Notes: a model not told the origin generated them from the sequence alone. A DNA stretch of 14,954 bases from Pseudomonadota bacterium (GCA_023388835.1 JAEWFK010000102.1:1-14954), one strand, 5' to 3'. Numbered from the stretch's first letter, positions 1 through 7,791 are shown. Program-made: numbers and translations.

Positions 1-45
1 CGCCAGGTTGCGCGACGGGTGCAGCTCGCTGAGCGCGTCCTTCAT
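1..45 (-). CDS. Start of probable OmpA/MotB-family partner gene (partial)
   Basis: Only the first 15 codons are in the window, reading MKDALSELHPSRNLA on the minus strand; the gene leaves at base 1. Its ATG (45-43) overlaps the TGA of the MotA-like gene (44-42) as ATGA, the arrangement usual for coupled motA-motB pairs. The family call is an inference from that position: MotA/PomA-type channel proteins nearly always need a MotB/PomB-like partner with one membrane span and an OmpA-like peptidoglycan-binding domain. Nothing in the 15 residues proves it. Confidence 0.55.
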   Translation of the reverse strand, partial: MKDALSELHPSRNLA

Positions 46-965
46 GGGCGGCCGGCTCCCTTGCCGGAATCTACAGCGGGGCGGTTGGCGGCCGTGCCGG
101 CGGACACGACGCCCCCGCGAGCGTTCCGAGTCTTGCGTGCTGAAGGCTTCCGGGACCTCTTCGTGCCTTTCTCATCGGAAGCGGCGGAGACGCCGTGATC
201 GATGATTTCGTCTTGCACTTCGGCGACAAAGGCGTTGAGCGTTTCACGCAGCATGGCGGGGCTGCGCTTCTGACTCATCATGGAAATTCCCTGCATGATC
301 GTGTTGAGCAATACCAGCCGCTGCTCCGTCCGGCGCTCCAGCTTGACGGCGACGGGCTTGAACACGAGGTTGGCCAGCAACACGCCGTAGAAGGTCGTCA
401 TGAGCGCCAACGCCATCTGACGGCCGATCGCCGTCATATCCCCGTCGCCCAACAGGAAGAGCAGGTTCACCAGTCCTACCAAGGTGCCCAGCATGCCAAA
501 GGCTGGAGCGAAGCCTGCCATGACTCTGAATAGCTGGGCTTCGGCGTGCTCCTTGGCCTTCATGCGTGCGATGCGCCATTGCAGCAGATCGAGGATATCC
601 TCTTCAGGCACATGATCGATCACCAGCTGTACACCGCTACGCAGGAAGGGATTGGAGACCCGTTCCAGGGCTTCTTCGACTGCACGGATGTTTCCCTGCA
701 TCCAGATGCGCGAGATCTCGACGAGGTCTTCGAGGTCCTTATCTGTATAGAGACGCTCATTGCGCGTGATGGTGCGAATCAGACCGAAGACCCGCACGAC
801 TTCGCGTAGGGGGTAGGCGATGAAGGTGGCGGCCGCCGTACCCACCAGCACGATGCCCAGGCCCGGCAAGTCGATGAACAGCAGGGGATCGTCTGTGGAG
901 AAGAATAGAACGATGGCCAGCAGCAGAATGCTGGCAACGACGCCGATGAGGGTGGAAGGATTCAT
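42..965 (-). CDS. MotA/PomA-like proton or sodium channel subunit
   Basis: 307-residue inner-membrane protein of the MotA/TolQ/ExbB superfamily, closest in layout to PomA/MotA. Four hydrophobic segments are visible at about residues 5-23, 31-52, 147-172 and 183-206. The third and fourth carry the family hallmarks: PAFGMLGTLVGLVNLLF (154-170) and MALALMTTFYGVLLAN (184-199), with conserved Pro154. The large cytoplasmic loop (54-146) contains the NPFLRSGVQLVID motif seen in PomA-like proteins. Known MotA proteins pair with MotB to couple ion flow to torque. The neighbours here are rpsT and murJ, not flagellar genes, so the cellular role is uncertain. The last 50 or so residues form a low-complexity, Lys/Arg-rich tail (KGTKRSRKPSARKTRNARGG at 267-286) not normal for MotA. 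The ATG start has no strong Shine-Dalgarno sequence. Confidence 0.88.
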   Translation of the reverse strand: MNPSTLIGVVASILLLAIVLFFSTDDPLLFIDLPGLGIVLVGTAAATFIAYPLREVVRVFGLIRTITRNERLYTDKDLEDLVEISRIWMQGNIRAVEEALERVSNPFLRSGVQLVIDHVPEEDILDLLQWRIARMKAKEHAEAQLFRVMAGFAPAFGMLGTLVGLVNLLFLLGDGDMTAIGRQMALALMTTFYGVLLANLVFKPVAVKLERRTEQRLVLLNTIMQGISMMSQKRSPAMLRETLNAFVAEVQDEIIDHGVSAASDEKGTKRSRKPSARKTRNARGGVVSAGTAANRPAVDSGKGAGRP

Positions 966-1070
966 GCCGCTATGGGTTCCAATCGTCTTGAGTGCTCACC
1001 GCCGGACTTTTTCATCAGCGGTTAGTTCAGGGAATATGGAATTGTCGGCCAATATCGAAGACGGCAATGC

Positions 1071-1098
1071 AAAAAAATAGGGCGCCTAAGCGCCCTAT
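1071..1098 (-). terminator. Intrinsic terminator of rpsT
   Basis: Perfect 9-bp stem (ATAGGGCGC at 1077-1085 and GCGCCCTAT at 1090-1098) with loop CTAA. On the minus strand a run of seven T follows (complement of 1071-1077). It lies 56 bases past the rpsT stop and upstream of the MotA-like gene, so it separates the two units. A second GC-rich hairpin-like stretch, 1109-1120, lies between the stop codon and this terminator. Confidence 0.88.
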
Positions 1099-1153
1099 CT
1101 TCAATTTCGGGGCGTGCCCCGGGTCTTTTTGCCGATCAGACCATCATACGAAA

Positions 1154-1417
1154 TCAGGCAATCGCCTTGATGGCGGCTGCCAGGCGGCTCTTGTGGCGAG
1201 CGGCCTTATTCTTGTGAATGATGTTCTTGTCGGCAACGCGGTCGATGACGCTGGAGGTCTTTTGGAACACTTCGTTGGCGGCAGCCTGGTCACCGGCGGC
1301 GATGGCTTGGCGCACACGCTTGATCGACGTGCGCAGCATGGAGCGAAGGCTGGCGTTGTGCTTGTTGCGTGCGACCGACTGGCGGGCGCGCTTACGGGCT
1401 TGGGCGGTATTGGCCAT
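1154..1417 (-). CDS. rpsT: 30S ribosomal protein S20
   Basis: 87 residues, the usual length for bacterial S20 (bS20), a helical primary binder of 16S rRNA in the 30S body. The sequence opens MANTAQARKRARQ and is packed with Lys/Arg and Ala, ending in HKNKAARHKSRLAAAIKAIA, all typical of S20. It is monocistronic by layout: a good promoter sits in the 3' end of murJ and a strong terminator follows. The ribosome-binding site is weak (AAAGAAC upstream of the ATG). In other bacteria S20 represses its own translation; that is known of the family and is not visible here. Confidence 0.97.
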   Translation of the reverse strand: MANTAQARKRARQSVARNKHNASLRSMLRTSIKRVRQAIAAGDQAAANEVFQKTSSVIDRVADKNIIHKNKAARHKSRLAAAIKAIA

Positions 1418-1461
1418 GTTGCGTGTTCTTTAAGTAAGTGGTCTGTCTGGCAAAGACAGGC

Positions 1462-1490
1462 ATTCTAGCTTACCTGGGCCGCCGTGTAAA
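1462..1490 (-). promoter_or_regulatory. Sigma70-type promoter of rpsT
   Basis: On the minus strand, TTTACA (1490-1485) and TAGAAT (1467-1462) are separated by exactly 17 bases; each box matches the consensus at 5 of 6 positions. The -35 box is inside the last codons of murJ. The predicted transcript starts near 1455, giving a leader of about 40 bases. A CTGTCT/AGACAG inverted repeat (1443-1459) lies at or just before the predicted 5' end. Confidence 0.72.
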
Positions 1491-3026
1491 GTCGCCAAGC
1501 CGAAACCCGCATAGTGCAAGCGTCGCAAAATAGGCCACCACGACGCCGCAGAGCAGTGCGGCAAGCCAGGCGACGCGTACCGCCGGTTGGGCGCCGAGCG
1601 CCAGCCAGTCGAAATGATGGCCAGCCGCAATCAGCAGGCTCGCCAGTACGATCTGCGCCGGCAGCGCGCGCAACAAGAAGCCGGCCCAGCCCCTTCCCGG
1701 GTGGTACACGCCACGACGGCGCAGCGTGACCGCAAGCAGCCCGGCGTTGAGGGTGGCGCCCAAGCCAATGGACAGCGCAAGCCCCGCATGGGCCAGGGCC
1801 GGCACCAAGACAATGTTCAGCAGTTGAGTCACAACGAGGCAGACTGCGGCGATCTTCACCGGTGTGCGGATATCCTGGCGGGCGTAGAAGGCGGGCGCCA
1901 GGATCTTGATGGCGAGCAAGCCGATCAGGCCGACGGAGTAGGCCATGACCGCCAGGCGCGTCTGGTCGACATCTCGTGCGCCGAAGGCGCCGTAATTGAA
2001 CAGAGTGGCGACCAGCGCATCGGACATGAGCGCCAATCCCAGAGCGGCGGGCACGCCCAGCAGCAGAATGAGCCTCAGTCCCCAATCCAGCAGGGCGTTG
2101 TAGCCGGCCTGATCGTCCTGCGCATAGGCGCGCGACAGACTCGGCAGCAGCACGGTTCCCAGCGCAACACCCAATAGTGCCGTGGGAAACTCCATCAGCC
2201 GGTCGGCGAACGACAGCCAGGTCACGCTGCCTGGTTGCAGCCATGTGGCGATGTTGGTATTGATGAGCAAGGATATCTGGGCGACTGAAACGCCCAGGAT
2301 AGCCGGCAACATCTGCCTGAGGATTCGACGGACGACAGGGTCGCGCCAACTTCTCGATACTCCAGAGCGCGGCCGCGGCAGGAGGCCCATGCGCGCCAGC
2401 GCAGTCCACTGCATGGCAAGCTGAAGCATGCCGCCCACCATGACCCCTACGGCGAGCGCGTAAATGGGAACATCGAACCACGACACCAGGAAGAGGCTGG
2501 CACCTATCATGCTGAGGTTCAGCAAGATCGGCGTGAAAGCCGGCACGGCGTAGCGACTCCAGGTGTTGAGCACCCCTGAAGCGAAGGCCACCAACGACAT
2601 GCACAAGATGTATGGGAACATCATGCGCGTCATCCAGACCGCGGCTTCGAACTCGGTCTGCCGATCCGCCGCCCGCAGGCCGCTGGCCATCAGACTGACC
2701 ACCCAGGGCGCACCCAGCACGCCCAGCAGCGTGACCGCCATGACAGCAAGGGACAACAGCAGCGCCACGCGATCAAGCAGTTCGCGGACGGTGGCGTGGT
2801 CGGAACTGCTGCGTACTTGCCCCAGAATCGGAACGAAAGCCTGCGAGAACGCCCCTTCAGCGAAGAGGCGGCGCAGCAGATTGGGGATGCGGAAGGCGAC
2901 CCAGAAGGCGTCGGTCAATGGACCGGCGCCGAAAGCTCTGGCAATCAGGATGTCGCGAACGAGCCCGGTGATGCGTGACAGCAGGGTGAAGCTGCTGACC
3001 GTGGCCGCCGACCGCAATAATCCCAT
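1470..3026 (-). CDS. murJ: Lipid II flippase MurJ (MviN)
   Basis: 518-residue polytopic inner-membrane protein of the MOP/MATE-like superfamily that moves lipid II from the cytoplasmic to the periplasmic face for peptidoglycan synthesis. Length fits (about 510). The N-terminus aligns with E. coli MurJ without gaps: Arg18, Arg24, Asp39 and Arg52, which are functionally important in E. coli, fall at the same positions, within TDAFWVAFRIPNLLRRLFAE (38-57). Many further hydrophobic segments follow, consistent with 14 spans. The ATG lies 10 bases after the stop of the upstream dehydrogenase gene, so the two are probably co-transcribed. The Shine-Dalgarno sequence is weak. Confidence 0.97.
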   Translation of the reverse strand: MGLLRSAATVSSFTLLSRITGLVRDILIARAFGAGPLTDAFWVAFRIPNLLRRLFAEGAFSQAFVPILGQVRSSSDHATVRELLDRVALLLSLAVMAVTLLGVLGAPWVVSLMASGLRAADRQTEFEAAVWMTRMMFPYILCMSLVAFASGVLNTWSRYAVPAFTPILLNLSMIGASLFLVSWFDVPIYALAVGVMVGGMLQLAMQWTALARMGLLPRPRSGVSRSWRDPVVRRILRQMLPAILGVSVAQISLLINTNIATWLQPGSVTWLSFADRLMEFPTALLGVALGTVLLPSLSRAYAQDDQAGYNALLDWGLRLILLLGVPAALGLALMSDALVATLFNYGAFGARDVDQTRLAVMAYSVGLIGLLAIKILAPAFYARQDIRTPVKIAAVCLVVTQLLNIVLVPALAHAGLALSIGLGATLNAGLLAVTLRRRGVYHPGRGWAGFLLRALPAQIVLASLLIAAGHHFDWLALGAQPAVRVAWLAALLCGVVVAYFATLALCGFRLGDFTRRPR

Positions 3027-3036
3027 GGTCTGCCGA

Positions 3037-3795
3037 TTATTTCGGAGCCATGCGGATGGCGCCGTCCAAACGGATGGTCTCGCCGTTCAGCATGTCGTTG
3101 GTGACGATGCTGTGGACGAGCCGGGCGTAGTCGTCAGGCGTGCCCAGGCGGGAAGGAAAGGGGATGCTGGCGGCCAGCGAGTCCTGAACGTCTTGCGGCA
3201 TGCCGAACATCATGGGCGTGCCGAAGATACCCGGGGCGATCGTCATGCAGCGGATACCGCTTTTGGCCAGATCGCGCGCGATGGGCAGGGTCATGCCGAC
3301 GACCCCGCCCTTCGAGGCCGAATAGGCTGCCTGGCCGATCTGGCCGTCAAACGCCGCCACAGAGGCAGTGTTGATCAGGACTCCGCGTTCGCCCGTGGGC
3401 GCGGGTTCGTTCTGGCTCATGGCGTTCGCAGCCAGACGGATCATGTTGAAGCTGCCGACCAGGTTCACGTTGATCACTTTCTGGAAGAGATCGAGTGCGT
3501 GGGGGCCGTTGCGTCCAACGGTGCGCGACGCAGGCGCAATTCCGGCGCAGTTCACGAGGCCGAAGAGCGGTCCAAGTTTAACGGCGGCATCGACCACCGC
3601 CTGACCATCCGCTTCCTGGGTGACGTCGCAATGAACGAAGGTTTGTCCGAGTTCCTGGGCGAGCGCCTGGCCGGCTTCGTCCTGGACATCGGCGATGACG
3701 GCCTGGCCGCCGTTGGCGACCAGCATGCGAACCGCGCCGGCGCCCAACCCTGATGCGCCCCCGGTGACGATGAAGACTTTATCTTGGATTTCCAT
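3037..3795 (-). CDS. HSD10-like short-chain dehydrogenase (3-hydroxyacyl-CoA dehydrogenase type)
   Basis: 252-residue short-chain dehydrogenase. NAD-binding TGGASGLG (11-18), Asp57, NCAG (82-85), Asn111 and the catalytic Ser145, Tyr158 and Lys162 (NTASVAAFDGQIGQAAYSAS at 142-161) are all present. The block through YSASKGGVVGMTLPIARDLA and the C-terminal ending LNGETIRLDGAIRM closely resemble mitochondrial HSD10/HADH2, which oxidises short 3-hydroxyacyl-CoA (including 2-methyl-3-hydroxybutyryl-CoA) with NAD. Substrate is inferred from that likeness only. The ATG is preceded by GAGGGAAAGAGGGAAAG, a doubled purine-rich ribosome-binding site. It sits between adk and murJ, genes with no obvious metabolic tie to it. 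Confidence 0.93.
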   Translation of the reverse strand: MEIQDKVFIVTGGASGLGAGAVRMLVANGGQAVIADVQDEAGQALAQELGQTFVHCDVTQEADGQAVVDAAVKLGPLFGLVNCAGIAPASRTVGRNGPHALDLFQKVINVNLVGSFNMIRLAANAMSQNEPAPTGERGVLINTASVAAFDGQIGQAAYSASKGGVVGMTLPIARDLAKSGIRCMTIAPGIFGTPMMFGMPQDVQDSLAASIPFPSRLGTPDDYARLVHSIVTNDMLNGETIRLDGAIRMAPK

Positions 3796-3840
3796 CTTTC
3801 CCTCTTTCCCTCTTTGAATAGTTGATTCAGTACGGGCGCA

Positions 3841-4497
3841 TCAGGCCGCGAGCGCCTGGACGATACGATCGCGAATCTCGTCCACCGAACCGAGTCCGGC
3901 GATGCGGCGGTAAGCAGGTGCCGCCGCATCGCCGGAACCGGCCCAGCCTTCGTAGTAATCGACCAGCGGGCGGGTTTGATCGCGGTATACCGACAGGCGA
4001 TGCCTGACAGTTTCTTCACGGTCGTCGTCGCGCAGCACCAGGGGTTCGCCGGTGATGTCATCGATATCCGCTGTCTTGGGCGGATTGAATTTCAGGTGAT
4101 AGGAACGGCCGCTGGCCGGATGGATGCGCCGCCCGCTCATGCGTTCGATAATGCTTTCCTCGGGAACCACCAATTCGATCACGTAATCCAGCGGAATCTC
4201 TGCGGACTTCAGGGCGTCGGCTTGCGGAATGGTGCGGGGGAAGCCGTCGAACAGGTAGCCCTTTTGGCAGTCTGCCTGTTGAAGCCTGTCCTTCACCAAT
4301 CCGATGATGATGTCGTCGGAAACCAGTCCGCCGGCGTCCATGATCTTTTTTGCCTCGATGCCGAGGGGGGTCTGGGCCTTGACGGCCGCGCGCAGCATAT
4401 CGCCGGTCGAAATCTGTGGAATGCCAAATCTTTCGGTGATGAAGGCTGCCTGGGTTCCTTTGCCCGCTCCGGGTGGACCTAGCAGAATCAAACGCAT
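3841..4497 (-). CDS. adk: Adenylate kinase
   Basis: Cytoplasmic enzyme converting ATP plus AMP to two ADP. 218 residues, a normal long-form adenylate kinase. P-loop GPPGAGKGT (7-15), TGDMLR (31-36) in the AMP-binding region, DGFPRT (84-89) and an LID domain at about 122-159 are clear. The LID carries HPASGRSYH rather than four cysteines, so it is the non-zinc type. I chose the ATG at 4497 rather than an in-frame start at 4539 because AGGAGG stands 8 bases before it and the protein then begins MRLILLGPPG, as in the family. A candidate promoter precedes it. Confidence 0.97.
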   Translation of the reverse strand: MRLILLGPPGAGKGTQAAFITERFGIPQISTGDMLRAAVKAQTPLGIEAKKIMDAGGLVSDDIIIGLVKDRLQQADCQKGYLFDGFPRTIPQADALKSAEIPLDYVIELVVPEESIIERMSGRRIHPASGRSYHLKFNPPKTADIDDITGEPLVLRDDDREETVRHRLSVYRDQTRPLVDYYEGWAGSGDAAAPAYRRIAGLGSVDEIRDRIVQALAA

Positions 4498-4527
4498 GTA
4501 TTCCTCCTGGGTGATAAGTGGTTCTGG

Positions 4528-4555
4528 ATTATGCCGCAATGCAACAATTTGTGCA
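4528..4555 (-). promoter_or_regulatory. Candidate promoter of adk
   Basis: On the minus strand, TGCACA (4555-4550; 4/6 match) and CATAAT (4533-4528; 5/6 match) are 16 bases apart, about 30 bases before the adk ATG, in the 93-base gap after kdsB. adk often has its own promoter in proteobacteria. Support is sequence match only. Confidence 0.42.
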
Positions 4556-4590
4556 GTACGCTTTCCCGCCGTCAGCCGGGCCCCTGCGGG

Positions 4591-5355
4591 TTATACCTGA
4601 TTCGCGCACAGCTGTCTGACTCGTTCGAGGTCGTCCGGAGTATCGACGCCCGCCGCGGGATGCGTGGGCGTTATGTGAACGGCGATCGCGTGGCCGTTCT
4701 CAAGCGCCCGCAATTGTTCGAGCGCTTCCCAGCGTTCCAGCGGACCTTGGGGCAGCGTATTGAATTGCCGGAGGAAGCGCGCGCGGTAGGCGTAGAGGCC
4801 GATGTGGTGAAGCGCGTTCAAGCCTTCGGGCAGGGTATCGCGATCGTGAGCGAAGGCATCGCGCGGCCATGGCAGGGGTGCACGCGAAAAGTAAAGGGCG
4901 CGTGCGGCTGAATCGCATACCACCTTCACCGCATTCGGATTGAATAGCGTGTTGATGTCGGTGATGCGGCTGGCGCAGGTTGCCATGGCGGCACTTGCGT
5001 CGTGAATGAGCAATTGCGCGACGGCATCGATCAGCGTTGGCTCGATGAGGGGTTCGTCGCCTTGTACGTTCACCAGCACGGTGTCGTCGGGAAGCGCGAG
5101 CTGCTCGGCCACTTCCGCAAGGCGATCTGTTCCGCTGGGGTGGTCAGTCCGGGTGAGCAGGGCCTCGAAGCCATGAGACAGGGCGACCGCTTCGATGCGG
5201 CGGTCGTCGGTGGCCACGATCACGCGTTCCGCGGACGAGGCCCGCGCCCGTTCGGCTGTGCGCACCACCATGGGCTTGCCCGCGATATCGATGAGCGGTT
5301 TGTCAGGCAGCCGGCTGGACGCGAGCCGCGCCGGCACGACGGCGACGAAGCTCAT
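4591..5355 (-). CDS. kdsB: 3-deoxy-manno-octulosonate cytidylyltransferase (CMP-Kdo synthetase)
   Basis: Activates Kdo with CTP to CMP-Kdo for transfer to lipid A in LPS synthesis; cytoplasmic. 254 residues, close to the E. coli enzyme (248). Visible signatures: VVPARLASSRLPDKPL (6-21), HPSGTDRLAE (72-81), VQGDEPLI (97-104) for metal and nucleotide binding, and GVDTPDDL (236-243) near the C-terminus. The start at 5355 is chosen because the family begins M(S)FVAVVPAR, and because its ATG overlaps the TGA of the Trm112-like gene (ATGA); a longer open frame runs upstream to 5475 but is not conserved-looking. It shares a pathway with lpxK two genes upstream. Confidence 0.97.
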   Translation of the reverse strand: MSFVAVVPARLASSRLPDKPLIDIAGKPMVVRTAERARASSAERVIVATDDRRIEAVALSHGFEALLTRTDHPSGTDRLAEVAEQLALPDDTVLVNVQGDEPLIEPTLIDAVAQLLIHDASAAMATCASRITDINTLFNPNAVKVVCDSAARALYFSRAPLPWPRDAFAHDRDTLPEGLNALHHIGLYAYRARFLRQFNTLPQGPLERWEALEQLRALENGHAIAVHITPTHPAAGVDTPDDLERVRQLCANQV

Positions 5356-5558
5356 CGCGGCGTGTCTGCGTCGGGCCCCGCGGCCTCCGACGACACACCG
5401 AGTTCGCGCGCTTCGTTTTCGAGCATGATAGGCACCCCATCGCGTATGGGGAAGGCCAGCCGGTCGGCCTTGCAAATCAGTTCCTGTTGCTGCCTTTCGT
5501 ATTGCAGCGGCCCCTTGCAGACAGGGCAGACGAGAATTTCAAGCAATCGGGATTCCAT
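5352..5558 (-). CDS. Trm112-family small protein (YcaR-like)
   Basis: 68 residues starting MESRLLEILVCPVCKGPLQY. The CPVCKGPL motif (11-18), Cys29 and the segment LAFPIRDGVPIMLENEAREL are the Trm112/UPF0434 signature. Eukaryotic and archaeal Trm112 activates methyltransferases; the bacterial role is not settled. Genes of this family commonly stand between lpxK and kdsB in proteobacteria, as here. It overlaps kdsB by ATGA and begins 23 bases after lpxK. The ATG at 5558 is preferred over an in-frame start at 5708 because the extra 50 residues would come from the end of lpxK and have no family counterpart. Confidence 0.92.
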   Translation of the reverse strand: MESRLLEILVCPVCKGPLQYERQQQELICKADRLAFPIRDGVPIMLENEARELGVSSEAAGPDADTPR

Positions 5559-5581
5559 GGCGATCCGGATGGTCTCTAGTA

Positions 5582-6667
5582 TCAAAGTTCTGAGTTTAGT
5601 TCTTCCGTGCGGGCCGCTGCATGCTTTCGCTCCGAAATGGCGCAGAGCAGATCGTGAACGAGGCCTAGCCAGCCGGGGTCGGAAAACCTTGCTTGCGGGC
5701 TCACGCAATACAGTCGCGGGTCATTGAACTTGCGGCACTTCACGGCATCTTTGGGCGTAATGAGTATGCGGCTGGGGTCGGTCTGCGAGAAGGGAGTTCG
5801 CTCGTAATCAAAATGATCCGGCAGGGCGCGCGGTTGAAAATGTTCGAGGCCGTATCGCGCGAGCATCGCGAAGAATCGTTCGGGGCGGCCGATCGCCGCG
5901 GCTGCCAGACAGGGCTCGCCGCCATGCGCCTCCAGCCACTCCTTCCAGCTGGTCTTCTCGCCACTGAGCAGATGTTCCACCCATGCCGGCTCCATCGACA
6001 TGTCGATTGTGTGCGCCATCCCACTGGCAACCGCCGCCGGGGGTTCTCCGGGCAACAGATTGTTCACGATGAAGTCGGCTGTCGATATACGACTAGCCGG
6101 TTCCCGCAGAGGTCCGGCCGGCAGCACGTAGCCATTGCCGATACCGCGAGCGTCCTGCACGATGATTTCCAGATCGCGTCCCAGAGCCAGGTGTTGCAGC
6201 CCGTCGTCGCTCACCACGATATCCACCGCAGGGTATTGGCGACGCAGGCGCCGAATGGCTGCCACGCGATCAGGATGAACTGAAACAGGCGCACCCGTTT
6301 CCGCCGCGATGAGGGTCGGTTCATCACCAAAAAGGGCCGGGTCGAGCACCCCATTGCCGACCCTTGGCTTGTCGCCCGGCCGGGCGCCGTATCCGCGGCT
6401 CACGACGCCGGGGTGCCAGCCGCGTTCCTGCAGGAATTCAAGGAGCGCAATGACCACGGGTGTCTTGCCTGTGCCGCCGACATAGAGATTGCCGACCACC
6501 ACCACCGGAAGCGAATCATGATGAACCCGTTCGGGATGCCGCAGAAACTGAGCGCGCCGGCGTGCCGCGACGCCCGCATACAGCTGTGAAAGGGGCCACA
6601 AGGCCAGACTCAACAGGCCTTTCTTCTGCCAGGCAGCGTGCAGGGCCTGTTCGACCCGTGCCTTCAT
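5582..6667 (-). CDS. lpxK: Tetraacyldisaccharide 4'-kinase LpxK
   Basis: Membrane-associated P-loop kinase that phosphorylates the 4' position of the lipid A disaccharide precursor. 361 residues, slightly longer than E. coli (328). Hydrophobic N-terminal helix (about 17-33), then GNLYVGGTGKTP (59-70) containing the Walker A, VVSRGYG (88-94), and SDDGLQH (153-159), all characteristic of LpxK. Its ATG overlaps the exbD stop (ATGA at 6667-6664), so it is translated as part of an exbB-exbD-lpxK unit, a linkage common in proteobacteria. Confidence 0.97.
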   Translation of the reverse strand: MKARVEQALHAAWQKKGLLSLALWPLSQLYAGVAARRRAQFLRHPERVHHDSLPVVVVGNLYVGGTGKTPVVIALLEFLQERGWHPGVVSRGYGARPGDKPRVGNGVLDPALFGDEPTLIAAETGAPVSVHPDRVAAIRRLRRQYPAVDIVVSDDGLQHLALGRDLEIIVQDARGIGNGYVLPAGPLREPASRISTADFIVNNLLPGEPPAAVASGMAHTIDMSMEPAWVEHLLSGEKTSWKEWLEAHGGEPCLAAAAIGRPERFFAMLARYGLEHFQPRALPDHFDYERTPFSQTDPSRILITPKDAVKCRKFNDPRLYCVSPQARFSDPGWLGLVHDLLCAISERKHAAARTEELNSEL

Positions 6668-7101
6668 GGCGCGGCCTGGGTGGCGAAATGCACGCGCTCG
6701 ATTCCCGCGGATCGCGCTGCTTCCATGGCCCGCACGACGGCCGCGTGTGAAGCCTGGGCATCCGCGTCGATCACCAGGACACGATCTTCCGGAGCGACCG
6801 GTACGCCGTCTGTGCCGGAGGTGGCGAACAACTGTCGCAGGGCATCGGCAATGTCTTCGGTCGTCGTGCCGGGCAGTAGCTGGCCTTGCACGGCGTAGAG
6901 ACCGTCGTGGCTGACCGCGATGTGCAACGCATCTTGTTGCTGAGCTTCCGCGGAGGCCCTGGGCAGCGTGAGCTTCAATTGTTGATAGCGGTTGAACGAT
7001 GTGGTTGCCGCCAGGAAAATGAGAATTACCAGCAAGACGTCGATCAGGGGAATCAAGTTGATCTCTGGTTGATCATCTTGAAGGTTCTTCCTGAAGTTCA
7101 T
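6664..7101 (-). CDS. exbD: ExbD/TolR-family proton-channel subunit
   Basis: 145 residues with a short cytoplasmic N-terminus, one membrane span (about 15-33) and a periplasmic domain. The sequence PEINLIPLIDVLLVILIFL (12-30) contains the conserved protonatable Asp21, matching Asp25 of E. coli ExbD. It works with ExbB to pass protons and energise TonB or related proteins. No tonB gene is in the window, so whether it serves TonB or an LPS-related transport is not shown. Its ATG overlaps the exbB stop and its own stop overlaps lpxK (both ATGA). Confidence 0.95.
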   Translation of the reverse strand: MNFRKNLQDDQPEINLIPLIDVLLVILIFLAATTSFNRYQQLKLTLPRASAEAQQQDALHIAVSHDGLYAVQGQLLPGTTTEDIADALRQLFATSGTDGVPVAPEDRVLVIDADAQASHAAVVRAMEAARSAGIERVHFATQAAP

Positions 7102-7706
7102 TGACCGGCCCCGCGATCCAGGAGCCGGCTCAGCGCCACGGCTTCGCGTTCCATGCGATGCAGGAAGTGTTCTGCCCGGGAACGGAAGTAGCGATGGAAG
7201 ACCAGAGCCGGAATGGCGATGATGATGCCAAAAGCAGTGTTGTAGAGCGCGATCGAGATCCCGCGGGCCAGTTGCGAGGGGTCGCCGCCGGCAGGGGTGT
7301 AGGAAGCGAAGATCTCGATCATGCCGATCACGGTTCCGAACAATCCCATGAGGGGCGCCACCACGGCTATGGTGGCCAAAGCGGGCAAATACCGGTTGAG
7401 TTGGTGGGCAACGTCCTTCCCGACATCTTCTACCGCGGTAAGACGGGTCGCAGCCGATTCGCTGCGATTCACCAGGACTTCGGCCAGTACACGGCCCAAT
7501 GGAGAAGACCCCGCCAGGCGGACGATGGCGTCGGTATTGTCGTTGCGCTGCCGGACGAGCTCCAGCACCTGGCTGGGCAAACGCGAAGGCAGCACCCGCT
7601 GCCTGCGCAGCGAAAGAAAGCGTTCAATGATGATGGCGAGCCCAAGCACCGAAGTGGCGATGAGCAGCCATACCGGCCAGCCGGCCGCGTGAATCAGTTC
7701 GAGCAT
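7098..7706 (-). CDS. exbB: ExbB/TolQ-family proton-channel subunit
   Basis: 202 residues from the ATG at 7706, beginning MLELIHAAGWPVW, the usual start for this subfamily. A TTG start at 7727 would add seven residues with no clear benefit. Three membrane segments: about 8-28, 107-133 and 149-170. The hallmark APLMGLFGTVIGMIEIF (117-133) and ISIALYNTAFGIIIAIPALV (150-169) form the proton pathway in ExbB/TolQ. First gene of the exbB-exbD-lpxK unit and divergent from xseA. No strong Shine-Dalgarno sequence is seen at either start. Confidence 0.94.
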   Translation of the reverse strand: MLELIHAAGWPVWLLIATSVLGLAIIIERFLSLRRQRVLPSRLPSQVLELVRQRNDNTDAIVRLAGSSPLGRVLAEVLVNRSESAATRLTAVEDVGKDVAHQLNRYLPALATIAVVAPLMGLFGTVIGMIEIFASYTPAGGDPSQLARGISIALYNTAFGIIIAIPALVFHRYFRSRAEHFLHRMEREAVALSRLLDRGAGQ

Positions 7707-7736
7707 CTGCGATGTCCGGATGTGCAAGGATGCTGC

Positions 7737-7765
7737 ATTCTACAATCCAGGGGTGTCCGGGGTAA
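7737..7765 (-). promoter_or_regulatory. Candidate promoter of exbB
   Basis: On the minus strand TAGAAT (7742-7737; 5/6) is 17 bases from TTACCC (7765-7760; 3/6). The -35 is poor. The start would be near 7730, leaving a leader of about 25 bases. The same bases read TACAAT at 7741-7746 on the plus strand, so a divergent overlapping -10 is possible, though without a good -35. Confidence 0.38.
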
Positions 7766-7791
7766 GTGCGTGGCTTTACCGAGGTGAGACC

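Noticed and set aside
1030..1060. GCCGACAA on minus resembling a flagellar sigma28 -10 before the MotA-like gene
   Set aside because: The matching TAAA-type -35 is absent at the required 11-base spacing.
1109..1130. GGGG-CGTG-CCCC-like hairpin with TCTTTTT on plus
   Set aside because: No plus-strand gene ends here; the stem is short and better read as part of the rpsT 3' region.
1465..2604. 379-codon open frame on minus in another frame of murJ
   Set aside because: Product is Arg/His/Gly-rich with no membrane segments, while the overlapping frame gives a full MurJ.
2563..3753. 396-codon open frame on plus opposite murJ and the dehydrogenase
   Set aside because: It spans two well-recognised minus-strand genes and their gap, and its product has no domain pattern; an antisense shadow of GC-rich coding DNA.
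7098..7727. Longer ExbB from a TTG at 7727
   Set aside because: The extra seven residues lie almost on the predicted transcript start and the ATG at 7706 gives the family-typical N-terminus.
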